A stretch of 64,000 bases of DNA from Aphrophora alni (Eukaryota > Arthropoda > Insecta > Hemiptera > Aphrophoridae): NCBI GenBank assembly GCA_963513935.1, contig OY740765.1, positions 75,189,718 to 75,253,717 of the forward strand, read 5' to 3'. Every line of letters starts with the position of its first letter. Position 1 is the first letter of the stretch. A model generated the notes under the pieces. It searched no databases. It had not been told where the DNA came from and saw only the letters and a program-made list of their open reading frames with translations. The position numbers and the translations under genes are program-made. Shown here one piece after another: positions 36,601 to 47,185 of the stretch.

Positions 36601-37490
36601 CAGAGTTATCACTTACACCTACAGCATCAAAGCCATTAGAAATTTTATCAATAGACACAGTCACATTTGATAAGAGTAAGTTTCTTACAGTCATCGATTC
36701 ATTTAGCAAACATGTTCAGCTTTATGAGATATCAAGCTCACAAGCCACTGAGATATGTGATAAATTATTAAATCATTTTGCCACATACAGAATCCCATCT
36801 GTCATCATATCTGATAACGGATGTGAATTCAATAACAGAGTTATTAAAGAACTGATGGACTTGCATAAGATAAAAATACACTACGTTAGTACGCAACACC
36901 CACAAAGTAATGGTCTATGTGAAAGAGTACATTCAACGATAATCGAACATATTAGATTATTAAATAATCAATTAGAATTTAAACAAGAATCAATATCAGG
37001 GAAAGTAAAATTTGCTGTAATTGCATACAACAATTCCATACATTCTGTGACAAAGTTAACACCTAATGAAGTTTTATATGGACATATTAATAATGATTCA
37101 ATTTTAGAGATGAACTTGGAAAATAAAATAATTAGTGATTATGTAAACTCTCATAAAGAGAAAACAATGAAATTGTATGATCATATAAAAGAGATTAGTA
37201 TCAAGAATAAGGAAAATACGGTAAACAAAAGAAATACGACAAGAGAAGTTTTACCTGAAAATATACCCCAAGAAGTATATGTTAAGACAGTTCAAAAACA
37301 AAGCAAGACCAAAAACAAGTATAACAAAGAAAAATTAATCTCTGTTAATAGAGAAAATAAAACAGCACAAATCGAAGCTAGACATCATAATACAAAAGGA
37401 AAGATCCACCTTTCTAATATAAAACGACCTAGAAAGAAATCTAATTATAAAAATGTTGTTCCAGGTACCTCACAATCTTCGGATATGTGA
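33663..37490 (+). pseudogene. pol: Pol polyprotein (PR-RT-RNase H-IN), interrupted by one in-frame TGA
   Basis: Copies the element RNA and integrates it. Domains in order: aspartic protease (LLIDTGSTKSF-type site, Asp at residue 23; GLDNM flap region near 100); RT (FRMVIDFKNLN, TTLDLANGFHQIEM, then YLDD near 35073); RNase H (TTDAS near 35519, TDHKPLQW); integrase HHCC zinc finger (HHGINETC, CDICLQTK, 36465-36580) and DDE triad (SIDTVTF, ISDNGCEF, NGLCERV, about 36650-36925). No chromodomain. A TGA at 34980-34982 stops translation after 439 codons, between the first and second RT catalytic motifs, directly before MPFG. The frame continues unchanged for 835 codons. Unless read through, this copy cannot make full RT or integrase. 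Confidence 0.93.
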
Positions 37491-39205
37491 CAATTACAGA
37501 AGGAATAGAAATTGAAGAAATAACAAAAAATGTTGGAATCATACCAATAGATTTAGGGTTAGCCAAATTGAAAACGTCGTATCACACTTTTGTACATAAT
37601 TTTAAGTTAGAAGAATTCATTAATCAATTAAATAATGTAGAACTTTATTATAATGATGTATTGTATTATTTTTATATGAATTGTCAAAAATGTAATTTAG
37701 ATTTGTATACTGATATAGGAAATGTCACTGAAAATGGAAATAAATTAAGAGACATGTTAAACTATTTTAAATTCATTAATCATACTAAAGATGTAATAAA
37801 TGAAAAATTAGAAATAATAACTTTCAAAAATGTTAGAACAAAAAGAGGATTAGTTAATGGACTAGGATCTATTGTTAAATTTATTTCAGGAAATTTAGAC
37901 GCATACGATGGTGAAAAATATGATCAAATCTTGAATGATTTAAAGAATAACCAAAATAATATTGCACGTCAGATGGATGCACAATATTCAATAAATTATA
38001 ATATTATTAAAGAATTTAATAAAACAATAAGAGTTGTAGCAGATAATTTTGATGAACTTCAAGTAAAATTGTTATATGTAAGTAAACAGGTAAATGATCA
38101 TGTTAAGATAGAGCAATTCAGGAACATATTAATTCAGTTAAATATTATATATTCTATTATGTTACAAATAGTGACTGATGTGGAGAATTCCTTAACTTTT
38201 TGCAAACTAGGAACTTTACATCCAAGCTTAATTTCAGCACAGGAACTGTACGAAGAAATGAGTAAAATTGTACCTTATTATAAAGATAGATTACCTATTG
38301 AATTTAACTTAGGAAACATTTGGGAGATGGAAAACTTATTAGAAATTAATTGTAAAATTAATTCTAGAGAAATTGTATATTTTATGAATTTACCAATTGT
38401 GGAACCATACGATTATACTTATTATAAGATGTATTCTGTTCCAGCTTTATATGAAAACCAACATGTAACTGCAATACCTAAAGTTAGATATGTTTTAGCA
38501 CGTAAGACTACCTCTAAAGAAATTGTATTAGGTTTGTTGGATAAGTGTAACAACAGAGCTCATAGAGTTACCATTTGCTCATCCACCCAAGTTTCTCACC
38601 AAGAAATAGACTGTGAAAAGACACTACTTAAATCCAGTTTACCCAGTGAGTGTATTTATGTAAATGTAAAAATAGAAAATAATGTAATTAATTGGATACC
38701 TGAATTAGAACAATATTTGTTAATATTTGTAAACAAAGATATAATTAAAATTAAAAACGATGTGGAACTTAAAGAACAATCCCTAAAAGGAATTTACTTG
38801 TTGAAAATAAATAATGAAATTGTAACTTATAAAGACCAAATACTAATATCCTCAAGTAATATTAGAGCTGGTCATCCGAAGCTATTAGATGCAGCCAAAT
38901 TAAATTTAAAGTTTGAAAGACAACCAAATTTCACTGTCACCTTACAGAAATTAGAATTAAATGAACTAAAACTAGATCAGGTTAATAGAGTGTTAGAAAA
39001 AACTGTAATTACTACAGACTTAAATGCATTTACAATAATATTATATTTGTTTGTTGTAATATTAATTTGCTTTATATATTGCAAGTATGTAAAGGTGATG
39101 TGTTCGAACTTCATGTGTCGGAGGCATCCCCTTGAGGCTCCAATATCCTCTCCTACCCCCGAAGTTCTATTTAGGGATGAGGAGTTATATAACGAATTAT
39201 TGTAA
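37451..39205 (+). CDS. env: Errantivirus Env-like glycoprotein, body exon
   Basis: Class I fusion glycoprotein related to baculovirus F-type envelope proteins. The frame opens after a TAA at 37448-37450 and overlaps the pol 3' end. It has no AUG near its start (codon 37487 is GTG). A splice acceptor (TGTTGTTCCAG/G) at 37464 supplies the start from the leader. Features, counting from 37487: furin-type RTKR at residues 117-120 (37835-37846) followed by a hydrophobic GLVNGLGSI fusion-peptide region, long helical segments, several N-glycosylation sequons, and a C-terminal membrane anchor (about 39020-39090, IILYLFVVILICFIYC) with a short tail. The frame is intact and its last 23 bases lie inside the 3' LTR. 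Confidence 0.88.
   Translation, partial: KCCSRYLTIFGYVTITEGIEIEEITKNVGIIPIDLGLAKLKTSYHTFVHNFKLEEFINQLNNVELYYNDVLYYFYMNCQKCNLDLYTDIGNVTENGNKLRDMLNYFKFINHTKDVINEKLEIITFKNVRTKRGLVNGLGSIVKFISGNLDAYDGEKYDQILNDLKNNQNNIARQMDAQYSINYNIIKEFNKTIRVVADNFDELQVKLLYVSKQVNDHVKIEQFRNILIQLNIIYSIMLQIVTDVENSLTFCKLGTLHPSLISAQELYEEMSKIVPYYKDRLPIEFNLGNIWEMENLLEINCKINSREIVYFMNLPIVEPYDYTYYKMYSVPALYENQHVTAIPKVRYVLARKTTSKEIVLGLLDKCNNRAHRVTICSSTQVSHQEIDCEKTLLKSSLPSECIYVNVKIENNVINWIPELEQYLLIFVNKDIIKIKNDVELKEQSLKGIYLLKINNEIVTYKDQILISSSNIRAGHPKLLDAAKLNLKFERQPNFTVTLQKLELNELKLDQVNRVLEKTVITTDLNAFTIILYLFVVILICFIYCKYVKVMCSNFMCRRHPLEAPISSPTPEVLFRDEELYNELL
39173..39182 (+). other. Purine tract before the 3' LTR
   Basis: AGGGATGAGG directly precedes the 3' LTR; the usual plus-strand primer position. 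It also codes for the end of env. Confidence 0.6.
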
Positions 39206-39493
39206 CTGTAATTAATAATTATGCTTATGTTAGTAATAGAAATCTTAGAATAGCAAATTAAGCATAGTTTTCTTTAGGGCTAGAGCCGTGTTCAAGCATT
39301 AGTCTTAGCTTCACCTAGGTAGAGTAAACATCGATGTAGCAAGCTCCATATACTATTTCAACGTACATGAATTGTATATGTAAATTTATTGTTATATGTT
39401 TTCAAAGATTTCATGTAATAAATAAATAAAAAAGGTTTTTAATTAAAAGAACATTTTTTTAAAAACCCAACGTTACGAAACCGTAGCGTAACT
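39183..39493 (+). repeat. Gypsy 3' LTR
   Basis: 311 bp, 309 identical to the 5' LTR. Ends GTAACT and is followed by TA repeats. Confidence 0.95.
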
Positions 39494-39530
39494 TATATAT
39501 ATATATATATATATAATATCCATATTAGAC

Positions 39531-39638
39531 ATGTAGGCCTATATTTATTATCTCATTTTTTAAATGTATGGTTTTAATTATGTACATTATTTTATAGTAG
39601 GAGCTACTTTCTTATCGTGGTTATGTTTCCACACATTT
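39531..39638 (-). repeat. Right arm of the 108-bp inverted repeat
   Basis: Reverse complement of 31552-31659. Directly after its end (CCACACATTT) the sequence reads piggyBac transposase (ITDGLNDSHEL), so the arm borders coding remnants of an older element. Confidence 0.92.
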
Positions 39639-40345
39639 GATTACTGATGGCCTTAATGATTCCCATGAATTGTCAAAAGATTTACTCGAGCAGTGAACCC
39701 ACACTACTGAAACATTATTATTCAAAAGACAATATAAACCTAAGGAAATATTACAAACAAAATTGGAGAAGGAAGAATCTATCGCTCTTTTTTCTGAGAA
39801 AAAAGTCATGGTTCGTAAGTGACGGGATAAGAGGGCTGTTTTGTACTTATCCATGGAATTTGATAATCAAATGACAGAGACAACAAATAGAAGAAGAAAT
39901 GCAGTGGTGAAACCCCACCATGTCAGGAATTGATCGGAATTAATGTCATATTACTCAGGAGAGAGAATAACATTTCATTGTTACAAGAAGCTATTCATCC
40001 ATTATTTTTGTACGATGCTTCTCAACTCATACAATTTGTTCAATAAGCACAGTGCAACAGGAAAGTTGACCCTATGATTTTCGATTTAAAATCATAAAAC
40101 AGCTTCTTACAGAAGAGTATCTATCAACCAGCGAACACTTAGACTTAGCCCCAGAAATGTGGAACATCTATCTTCTAAATGTCACGTAGGCCAAAACGGA
40201 TAAGTGATGAGAAATAAATGTAAATATTGCACGATAGAAAATAACCATTGGAAGGGCACTATCTACCATTGCCTTACCTGCCTTGGACAATCCGGTTTAT
40301 GCCTGACTCCAAGCTTCAATAACTATCATAAGGAATAAGCGTAGA
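39639..40345 (+). pseudogene. piggyBac-like transposase, C-terminal half
   Basis: Reads in shifted frames: ITDGLNDSHELSKDLLEQ, then KEILQTKLEKEESIALFSEKK, then RDKRAVLYLSMEFDNQM, then MSGIDRN, the conserved region near the third catalytic Asp of DDE_Tnp_1_7 proteins. It ends with the cysteine-rich domain (CKYCTIEN, CLTCLGQSG, FNNYHKE) and a TAA at about 40343. At least four frame breaks. The N-terminal half is not found left of the Gypsy and inverted repeat, so it was lost or displaced. A TTAA-bordered inverted end follows at 40797-40811. Confidence 0.8.
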
Positions 40346-40879
40346 ACTAAATATAATTGTATTAATGTGATTGTAAATAATTAAATGATAGCATACATAT
40401 TTTTCTTTCACATGTTTTTATGTAGTAATAATGTTTTTTTTTAGATTTTTGAAATTTGTGAAGATAATAGCTTTGTAAAGTTGTTGAAAGGCATAAACAT
40501 TTAAATTTTAAACTAAATAAATTATTTTGTCCAAAATCGTGATAAACTTATTAATATACATTACAACAATAGGTATTCAAACATAGAATAAGTGTACTTT
40601 CAGTTAAAGAACTAAAAATTGTGTGGACGCGTATGAGTGCCCGAAACGCTCTATGGAAAATACCGAAACATTTCCAAAGGCATCCATATATTATTATATA
40701 ACATAGAGATAAGAGTTTTGCATATTTGAAGCAATTTATAAAAGTATATTGGAAAATAGCAATGGAGCTCCTGGGGAAAGTTTTATAACACTACTGGTAG
40801 CACTGAACGTGTTAAAATGTCTTATGAATTTATTAAAGTACACATATTCTATTTTCTTGTTTTGTGAATTACAAAACAT
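40346..40879. other. 3' flank of the piggyBac remnant, with inverted end at 40797-40811
   Basis: AT-rich sequence ending in GTAGCACTGAACGTG followed by TTAA (40812-40815). The complement CACGTTCAGTGCTAC matches 29146-29160. Confidence 0.55.
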
Positions 40880-41255
40880 TTAGTCCCTCATACGCATGAT
40901 TGTAATAGTCACATGAGGAACAATTTTATCAGCACAGTTGCTGCTAGGTGGTGTTCAATCCGAAACTTACATTTAACCCCACCTAAGGACAATTGCAGTA
41001 AATCATGTTAAATGAGAAGGATGGAGCACAGTGGCCAAGATGAAATTCAGTCTGAAACTCAATTTAATATATCTTAAGCATAATTATGTTAGTCTCCTGT
41101 AGAATCATTGCAATATAGCACAGTAGTTTCTACATAAATTAAACGTTTATCTACATTTAATCTTAATTTTTCTAACCATGTATGTTTTATTATCATTTAA
41201 AGTTATGGTGACATAACACATTGGCTGTTAAGTGAAATTCAGTCTCATAGTACAT
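40880..41255 (+). repeat. Satellite B, second block
   Basis: About four diverged 95-bp monomers (TCACATGAGGAACAATTTTA, CAATCCGAAACTTACATTTA). Interrupted at its TTAA (41256-41259) by a piggyBac copy. Confidence 0.78.
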
Positions 41256-41580
41256 TTAACCCTTTGTGATCGCATTTAATACCGATCAAATTTGGTATTT
41301 TAAGTTTGTCCTCTGTGGTTGGGTGGTGTATTTGCCACAGCTATTTCTGAATCTGGTTTTATTTGTTTTTGAAGGTTGCTTGTAGCTTGGATGGCCAGGA
41401 GTACATGTCATGACAAATTTACTGCTTTTTTAAAATTTATGTGATTAAAATGATGTCTGAAGAGTGGTGGAACCTAGCGAACAACTATTGAACTAAATGA
41501 TCAGCTTTGTTTCCCCCATTTCAGCTTCTGATACAATACAGAAAAAAGGTTACGTACGTTTATTCACACGTGTACACATA

Positions 41581-42762
41581 CAGGCAGTCCTCTACTTACG
41601 AACATTCGACTTACGAACTTTCGAAGTTACGAACAAAGCCCCAGGACATTAAAAATGATTGACAGGCGGCGGGCGGGAAGATATGACCTTGAGAGGCGGG
41701 AAGAACAGAACGTGGCTCAACACGATTAGCTGTTAGCTTAGCTTTTGCTATTGTATGGAAATACATACATGACCAGTGCTACAACAGGTCATTTGAGTCT
41801 GGACTTTAGTCGCGTTAGTGTGTTAGTTTTTTTATTGCCCTCACAGTTTTTTAATTAGTTTTTTGTAGTTATTAATAGTTAGTTTGTTAGTTTTTTTAAA
41901 TTAAAAGTAAAAATGAAAGGCGTTTGGAAGAAACTGTGCCCACATTTTTTTGCAAATGAAAGCGGTGATAATAATGATGTGGAGGAAAATGAGGAAGAGG
42001 TTATAAATAATATTTTAGATCTTGGTAACCAATTGAACTTGGAAGTAGAAGCAGAAGATATTCATCAACTACTTGAAAGTCATTCACAGGATTTGACAAA
42101 TGAAGAGTTGCTTGAACTAACAGCACAAAATGAAGGACCTGATGATGAAACTGAAGAAGAGGAGACATTTACTGTCAAACAACTGACAGAAGGTTTCGGT
42201 TTCATAGAAAAGGCACTGGCGTGTTTCCAAAAACAAGACACAGATAAAAATAGATTTTCAAAAGTTTCAGCATCTGTACACGATGCCCTTATGTGCTACA
42301 AAGTGATACTGGACGAAAAGAAAAGAACTGCTACTCAAACTTCTATTACTCAGTTTTTTACTAAGAACTCTAAAGTGGCCTGTATTGTGGAAGATCCAAT
42401 GCCATCAATATCAAATGATGAATGAGTGGACTACCTACACGATTTAAAGTTAAAAAAAAAAAAGTTTTATAGTACATTAAAGTGTATTAATTATATTTTA
42501 AAAACAGTTTTCTTTTTAAATTTATATATATTGTAGTTGTTTTAGAAAAGTACTTTTAATAAATGAAGTCATTGATTTGTACGTATTCATACATCCTTTT
42601 AGCAATTCCAGTAGCCTATACAGTACAGTACGGTAACCTAATTGTAAAAACAGTGTTGTGTTTGAATTCTTGCGCCAAAATCCGTGTTTTCCAAGTTACG
42701 AACTTTTCGACTTACGAACATCGGCGCGGAACGCATTAAGTTCGTAAGTAGAGGACTCCCTG
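41581..42762 (+). mobile_element. Internally deleted Tigger/pogo transposon, 1182 bp
   Basis: TA duplication at 41579-41580 and 42763-42764. The inverted ends are CAGGCAGTCCTCTACTTAC and the complement of CAGGGAGTCCTCTACTTAC. A second internal pair of GACTTACGAAC-type repeats lies near each end. Only the C-terminal part of a transposase remains. Confidence 0.9.
41913..42425 (+). pseudogene. Tigger transposase, C-terminal fragment, 170 aa
   Basis: An open frame with ATG reading MKGVWKKLCPHFF, then LGNQLNLEVEAEDIHQLLE, then HSQDLTNEELLEL, then a helical tail ending in QTSITQFFTK. This is the acidic C-terminal region that follows the DDE domain in Tigger/Jerky-type proteins. The DNA-binding and catalytic domains are absent, so it cannot transpose. 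The open frame is uninterrupted, consistent with a deletion product that is fairly young or selectively neutral. Confidence 0.8.
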
Positions 42763-43314
42763 TACGTTACTTGCAGTAGTTGTGGTCTTAAGTCATTTTT
42801 GTTATTTATTTTATAGTTTTTGTTCGGTAATTAATGAGTGTTAATGTATGAATTTATTACTTACTAGTTTTGAGTACCGGAGGACCAGAGTCATTGAGTT
42901 TATCTTCCTTGAGGTTGTCATTATATTGTGCCAACGAACGGTTCCACTTCTGATGTAACTGGTCAGTACTTCTTCTTGCAATCACTTCACACCGACCGCA
43001 CTTGTCACTTTACAAGATATAAAATGTTCAAAAAGAGAAACAAAAGTATTTGAGGTAAATGTAAATAAATCTGAGGTAGCCAGAACTTTAGTCCATGAGA
43101 AAAGGCTGAGGGAACAGACAATGCATCTGACTCCAAGCAGAGATAGAAAGAGAATGACCCAAAATGTGTACAGGTACAAAGTGAAAGTTGCTGTGGCATG
43201 TAACCCAATTTATAATTTGAGAATTGTTGATTTAATCTTAAACACTATTACGCAACAGTTTTAGTTGTTAATTTTTTATACAGTTTCTCATGTAGTTTAT
43301 AAAAAGCTTTAATT

Positions 43315-45098
43315 ATGGATGATCATTTACAATCCAATAACTTGAGGGATTTATTGTTTGAAGAAAGTGATACTGATTCGGAAAGTAGTTCAGAATATGA
43401 CAGCGACGTGGATTCAAATATAGGCGAACAGTATGAAAATGAACATCGTGTATTTTATGATGATGTTGAAAATTATGAAGGGGAACAAAATAGTAATGAT
43501 CGAGTAGAATATATTTGAAATACAGATGATGAACAGATTAGGGAAGAGGACACTAGTGAACAAGTGGAAGAGGCAAACAACGAGGGAGGTGAGGAAGAGG
43601 CAGAATATCTTTGGCGAGAATGAATAGAAGGTGATGTAAATTTATCATAAATTTAGAAGGATACCTTATACCTCCACATGGTCATAACCCAAAATCTCCC
43701 CTAGAGTTTATTCTACTTTTTAAAATTACCACTTACAGAAATAGTTACTGAAACAAACAAGTATACAAATGAAAAAATTCAAAAGACCTCAATAGTTCGG
43801 AGTAAATCTATGTGGTGGTCTTGGAAAATATTTATCTTTCAGAGTTAAAAGCTTTTTTGGTGTACTTATAAATATGGAAATGAACGAAAAACCTGTGATA
43901 GGTGACTATTTCTTAACCGATTCGGTTAACTACCAACTGTTCTTTAATTAAGAATGTGTTTATTAAGAACAGGTTTTTACAGATATTTTTGACCCTCTAT
44001 ATTAATCACCCTTCCCCTACTGGACCACTTTCTGGGAATGTTGTAAATTGGATCTTCAAAGTTTTTAAAAAAATTTTTTATCAAAGTTGAAAATAAGTAT
44101 AGACAAAAATACAGTGGGCTACAAAGGAAGAATAATTTTTAAAGTCTATAACAAGGATAAACCCATAAAATGGGACATCTAAATCTTTCTATTGTCTGAA
44201 TCTAGTACAAGATACATATGTGCCATGGAACCATATTTTGATAAAATTATCACAGAAGGCATGACAAGGCAAGACTTAGTTGCTACTAGTCGTGTGGTTC
44301 TGCATCTTATGGATAACTAAAAATCCTATAAAGATATTGAGGGATTTCATGGACTATTTCTACATTAATTAATCTTGTGAAAGCATTCTGTGAAATGAAA
44401 ATCCATTTAACTGGGTTATTTATACAAATAGAAAAGGCATACCAGAACAAGTGAGACCGCAGAGAAAAACTAAAAAACAAAGAATAAAGCAATTGCTAAG
44501 CTCATATTTTAAAAAGGTGAAATTAAAACTTTTAGGAAAGAAGACAAATTTTCTCTGCTCTTGTGGAAAGACTCCACAATTTGGTAGTAATGTTATGTAG
44601 TTTGTATAACAACACCACCCAGACAGTTTGTTGTATAAAAAAAGGTAGTACTGAAAGAGATTAAGATACCTACAGTAATTTGTAAATATAACAAATCCAG
44701 GGGTCAATATTGCAGACCAATATATATCATCGTACTAATTTACTTGAAAACCTGTCAAACGCTTGCAGAAGGTTTTCTTCTAGCTTCTTGAAAATGGTAT
44801 TGTCAACTCTTTCATATTGTTAAATATTAGTCAAGATCAAAATAAACTGTGACAAAGGAAGTTTAGGAAAATGTTGATTAAGGAATTGGTTGGAAATGTG
44901 AAAATCAAGAACAAAGGAGGGAGACTCTCAAACTTAAAAGAAGAAGAAAGGCTGAATAGAAAGTTACACCTGCCATACCCTCTAGAAAGCAGCAAAACGC
45001 AGTACATTTTTGTGTGTAAAACTTGTATAAAACTTCCAGGACTATATAAGGGACATTGTTTTGAGATACACCACTCAAACCAAAAATTAAAAGACTAA
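43315..45098 (+). pseudogene. piggyBac-like transposase, heavily decayed
   Basis: Starts at an ATG with an acidic Asp/Glu/Ser-rich N-terminus (MDDHLQSNNLRDLLFEESD), typical of the family. Conserved blocks follow in several frames: LSELKAFLVYL, a HPPLTGPLxGN-like block near 44010, KISIDKNTVGYKGRIIF (first catalytic Asp, about 44096), RQDLVATSRVVLHLMD (second Asp region, about 44275), and a C-terminal cysteine-rich stretch FVCKTCIKLPGLYKGHCFEI (about 45008-45075). More than ten stops or shifts. Non-functional. Confidence 0.8.
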
Positions 45099-45806
45099 GA
45101 AAATGTTAAAAGATTTGATGTCTGAGTAATTGGCTGCTCTAAACTGTTATTTAATTTAATTAATTGTAGGGCTATATTGTTATGTTCAATTAATATTGTG
45201 CCACATTTAAGCAAGATGATGGTGGTGCGTGAGTGGACCGATAACAGATGGCACATATCAGTAATTATTTACGAAAGTTGCAAGGTTGCTCTTACCAAAA
45301 TATTTTTGTTTGAATGTTTAATAATATGCCCTTAATTTAAAAAAAAAATAAAAATTACATATTAGAAAATATTAACTTAAATTAAGAAAAATCCCTCCCC
45401 AAAAAAAATTAGACAAACCCTCCCCTTTTTTGTATAAATATATATACTTAATCAAAATTACAATAATTATTTTTACATAGTTAAGGTTACATATAATTTT
45501 TTTAAATCTTAATACAGATACATTCACAATGATATCAATAATATATTTGTTTTGTTTTGTTGGCCAACTTTAATAATAAATCAAGAATTTAAGTAAAAAA
45601 ATTATTATTAAAGAATTAAAAAATTTGAGAATCTGAGACGTCTATAAAAAAAAAAAAAAAACTTTTTAATTTTGAAATAACCCCTTTGGGGTTGTAAGGT
45701 CAAGAATGCTAGCTATCCCATCAAAAAATTTTAATTACAAGCCTTAGAAATTAACATACAGGTTTTTGTTTTAACACGTAACAATGATATATAAAATTTT
45801 GAGCTC

Positions 45807-45845
<39 letters not shown>

Positions 45846-47185
45846 GCCACTTTGTTGTTATAAAAGTGAATGTTTTATTTAAAGCTCAAGCTAAAGTCAA
45901 CTCTGCACTTTTACTTTTATAGTTCTGTTATTTGTCTGAGATCCGCTGGTTGTAGGAACATGGCAGAAAAGGTAGACGGTACAAATTGCCGCATAGTCTG
46001 ACCAGTTCAAAACTGCCGAAATAGAAGATGATTATAATTTGCACAAGTTGTTACAAAACTAATTGGTTGTAAAAATTCATGTTAAAAATGGCAAGTTGCA
46101 ACAACTTTAAGCCCTTTTACAATGGCTATCAAAAGGACTGTTTGAAATATATAGCTACATATTTTAAATGATAGCATTCAAGGTAATCAGTATTGACTTC
46201 ATCTAAGGAATATTTGAGATATACCAATTTAAAAATAGATACAAATTAGAAACTTTAGATACAAAATAAACACAAATTCTAAGACAAAAGAAATTACGTA
46301 AAACATTTTCAGAATTTAGTTTTGACAAAACAGATACTATAGATTACTCAGTTGACCATATTATTATAAAATTTTATTTTAGCAAGAAAGAGCAAAAGAT
46401 TTGTACCTGGTTTATGTGAAATGATGCTTGCCTCAGGGCATCGTGAAGTGCTTTTCGAGGAGCGGAGTTAACAAATGTGGACATTCAACCACTTCACACT
46501 ATTTTACATATCACTTCGATGACTATTATATTGAACGTGTCATAACATTTTCGACAATTTAGTTTTTTTTTAAATTTAGTTTCGACAATCACATGGTCGC
46601 AGAGCTCGAAGCCGTTTGACCGGTTTGTTAGGCTGATTGGAGACTCAATGTCAAGGTCACTTGTAAGAACGACCGGTTCAAAATCCGTTATCTCGCAACA
46701 GCTGTTCAGTGGTTTTTATAAAGCCCACCAGATAGGGCGAGGTTGCGCTCTATGAATTAGTGAAATGTTTAAATTTATTAATTAATTTTAAGTAGAAAAT
46801 TAAAAATAAATTATGTTGTTTTATTTATTTTTTTTTTTTAATATGTAGCGATTTTAAAGTAACGCTACAATATTTAGATCTAAACTAGAGTATCATTAAA
46901 ATAAGTTTATTAGATTTCAATTTGTTTTAATAAAAAATAATTTAGAAATTAAATTTTTGTTGTTTTTTAAGCAATTAATGCACTATGTCAACATAGCAGG
47001 TGGTATTTAAAAATAATTCTGACCTGGTCACAAAGAAAGGCCAAGATGGCTGCCGAGCTCGCAGTGATAGTTGAGCGGCCAGCACTACTGATAAGCTGCA
47101 AGAACAACTGATAGGGAAACTATTCAGAGTTGTCTGTAACTAGGCTGTGATCAGCTATACTGGCGATCTGTTTGCAAAGAGTTAA

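Larger units (their letters stand above)
31701..39493 (+). mobile_element. Errantivirus-like Gypsy LTR retrotransposon with gag, pol and env
   Basis: A 7.8 kb element with two 311-bp LTRs that differ at two positions. The LTRs run from AGTTA to TAACT, the form seen in insect errantiviruses. Order: LTR, tRNA primer site, leader, gag, pol (protease, RT, RNase H, integrase), env, purine tract, LTR. The K/N-rich Gag without a CCHC knuckle, the pol order and an Env with a furin-type site all fit errantiviruses. LTR near-identity means a recent insertion. The only visible coding lesion is one in-frame TGA in RT. It lies in a TA tract at the centre of an inverted repeat. Confidence 0.95.
41260..47181 (+). 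mobile_element. Decayed piggyBac-type element, 5.9 kb with nested insert
   Basis: Flanked by TTAA at 41256-41259 and 47182-47185. Outside both, satellite B reads continuously (ACATTTAA joined to TTAATCTTTCCTTATCATG). The left end CCCTTTGTGATCGC and right end complement CTCTTTGCAAACAGATCGC are similar with a small gap. It contains a degraded piggyBac transposase (43315-45098) and a Tigger insertion (41581-42762). The stretch 45100-47180 is AT-rich with a TA tract (about 45811-45841) and no gene. Confidence 0.75.

Noticed and set aside
37451..39205. Env as a captured host gene or recent virus integration
   Set aside because: It sits between pol and the 3' LTR with errantivirus layout and shares its last bases with the LTR; it is part of the retroelement.
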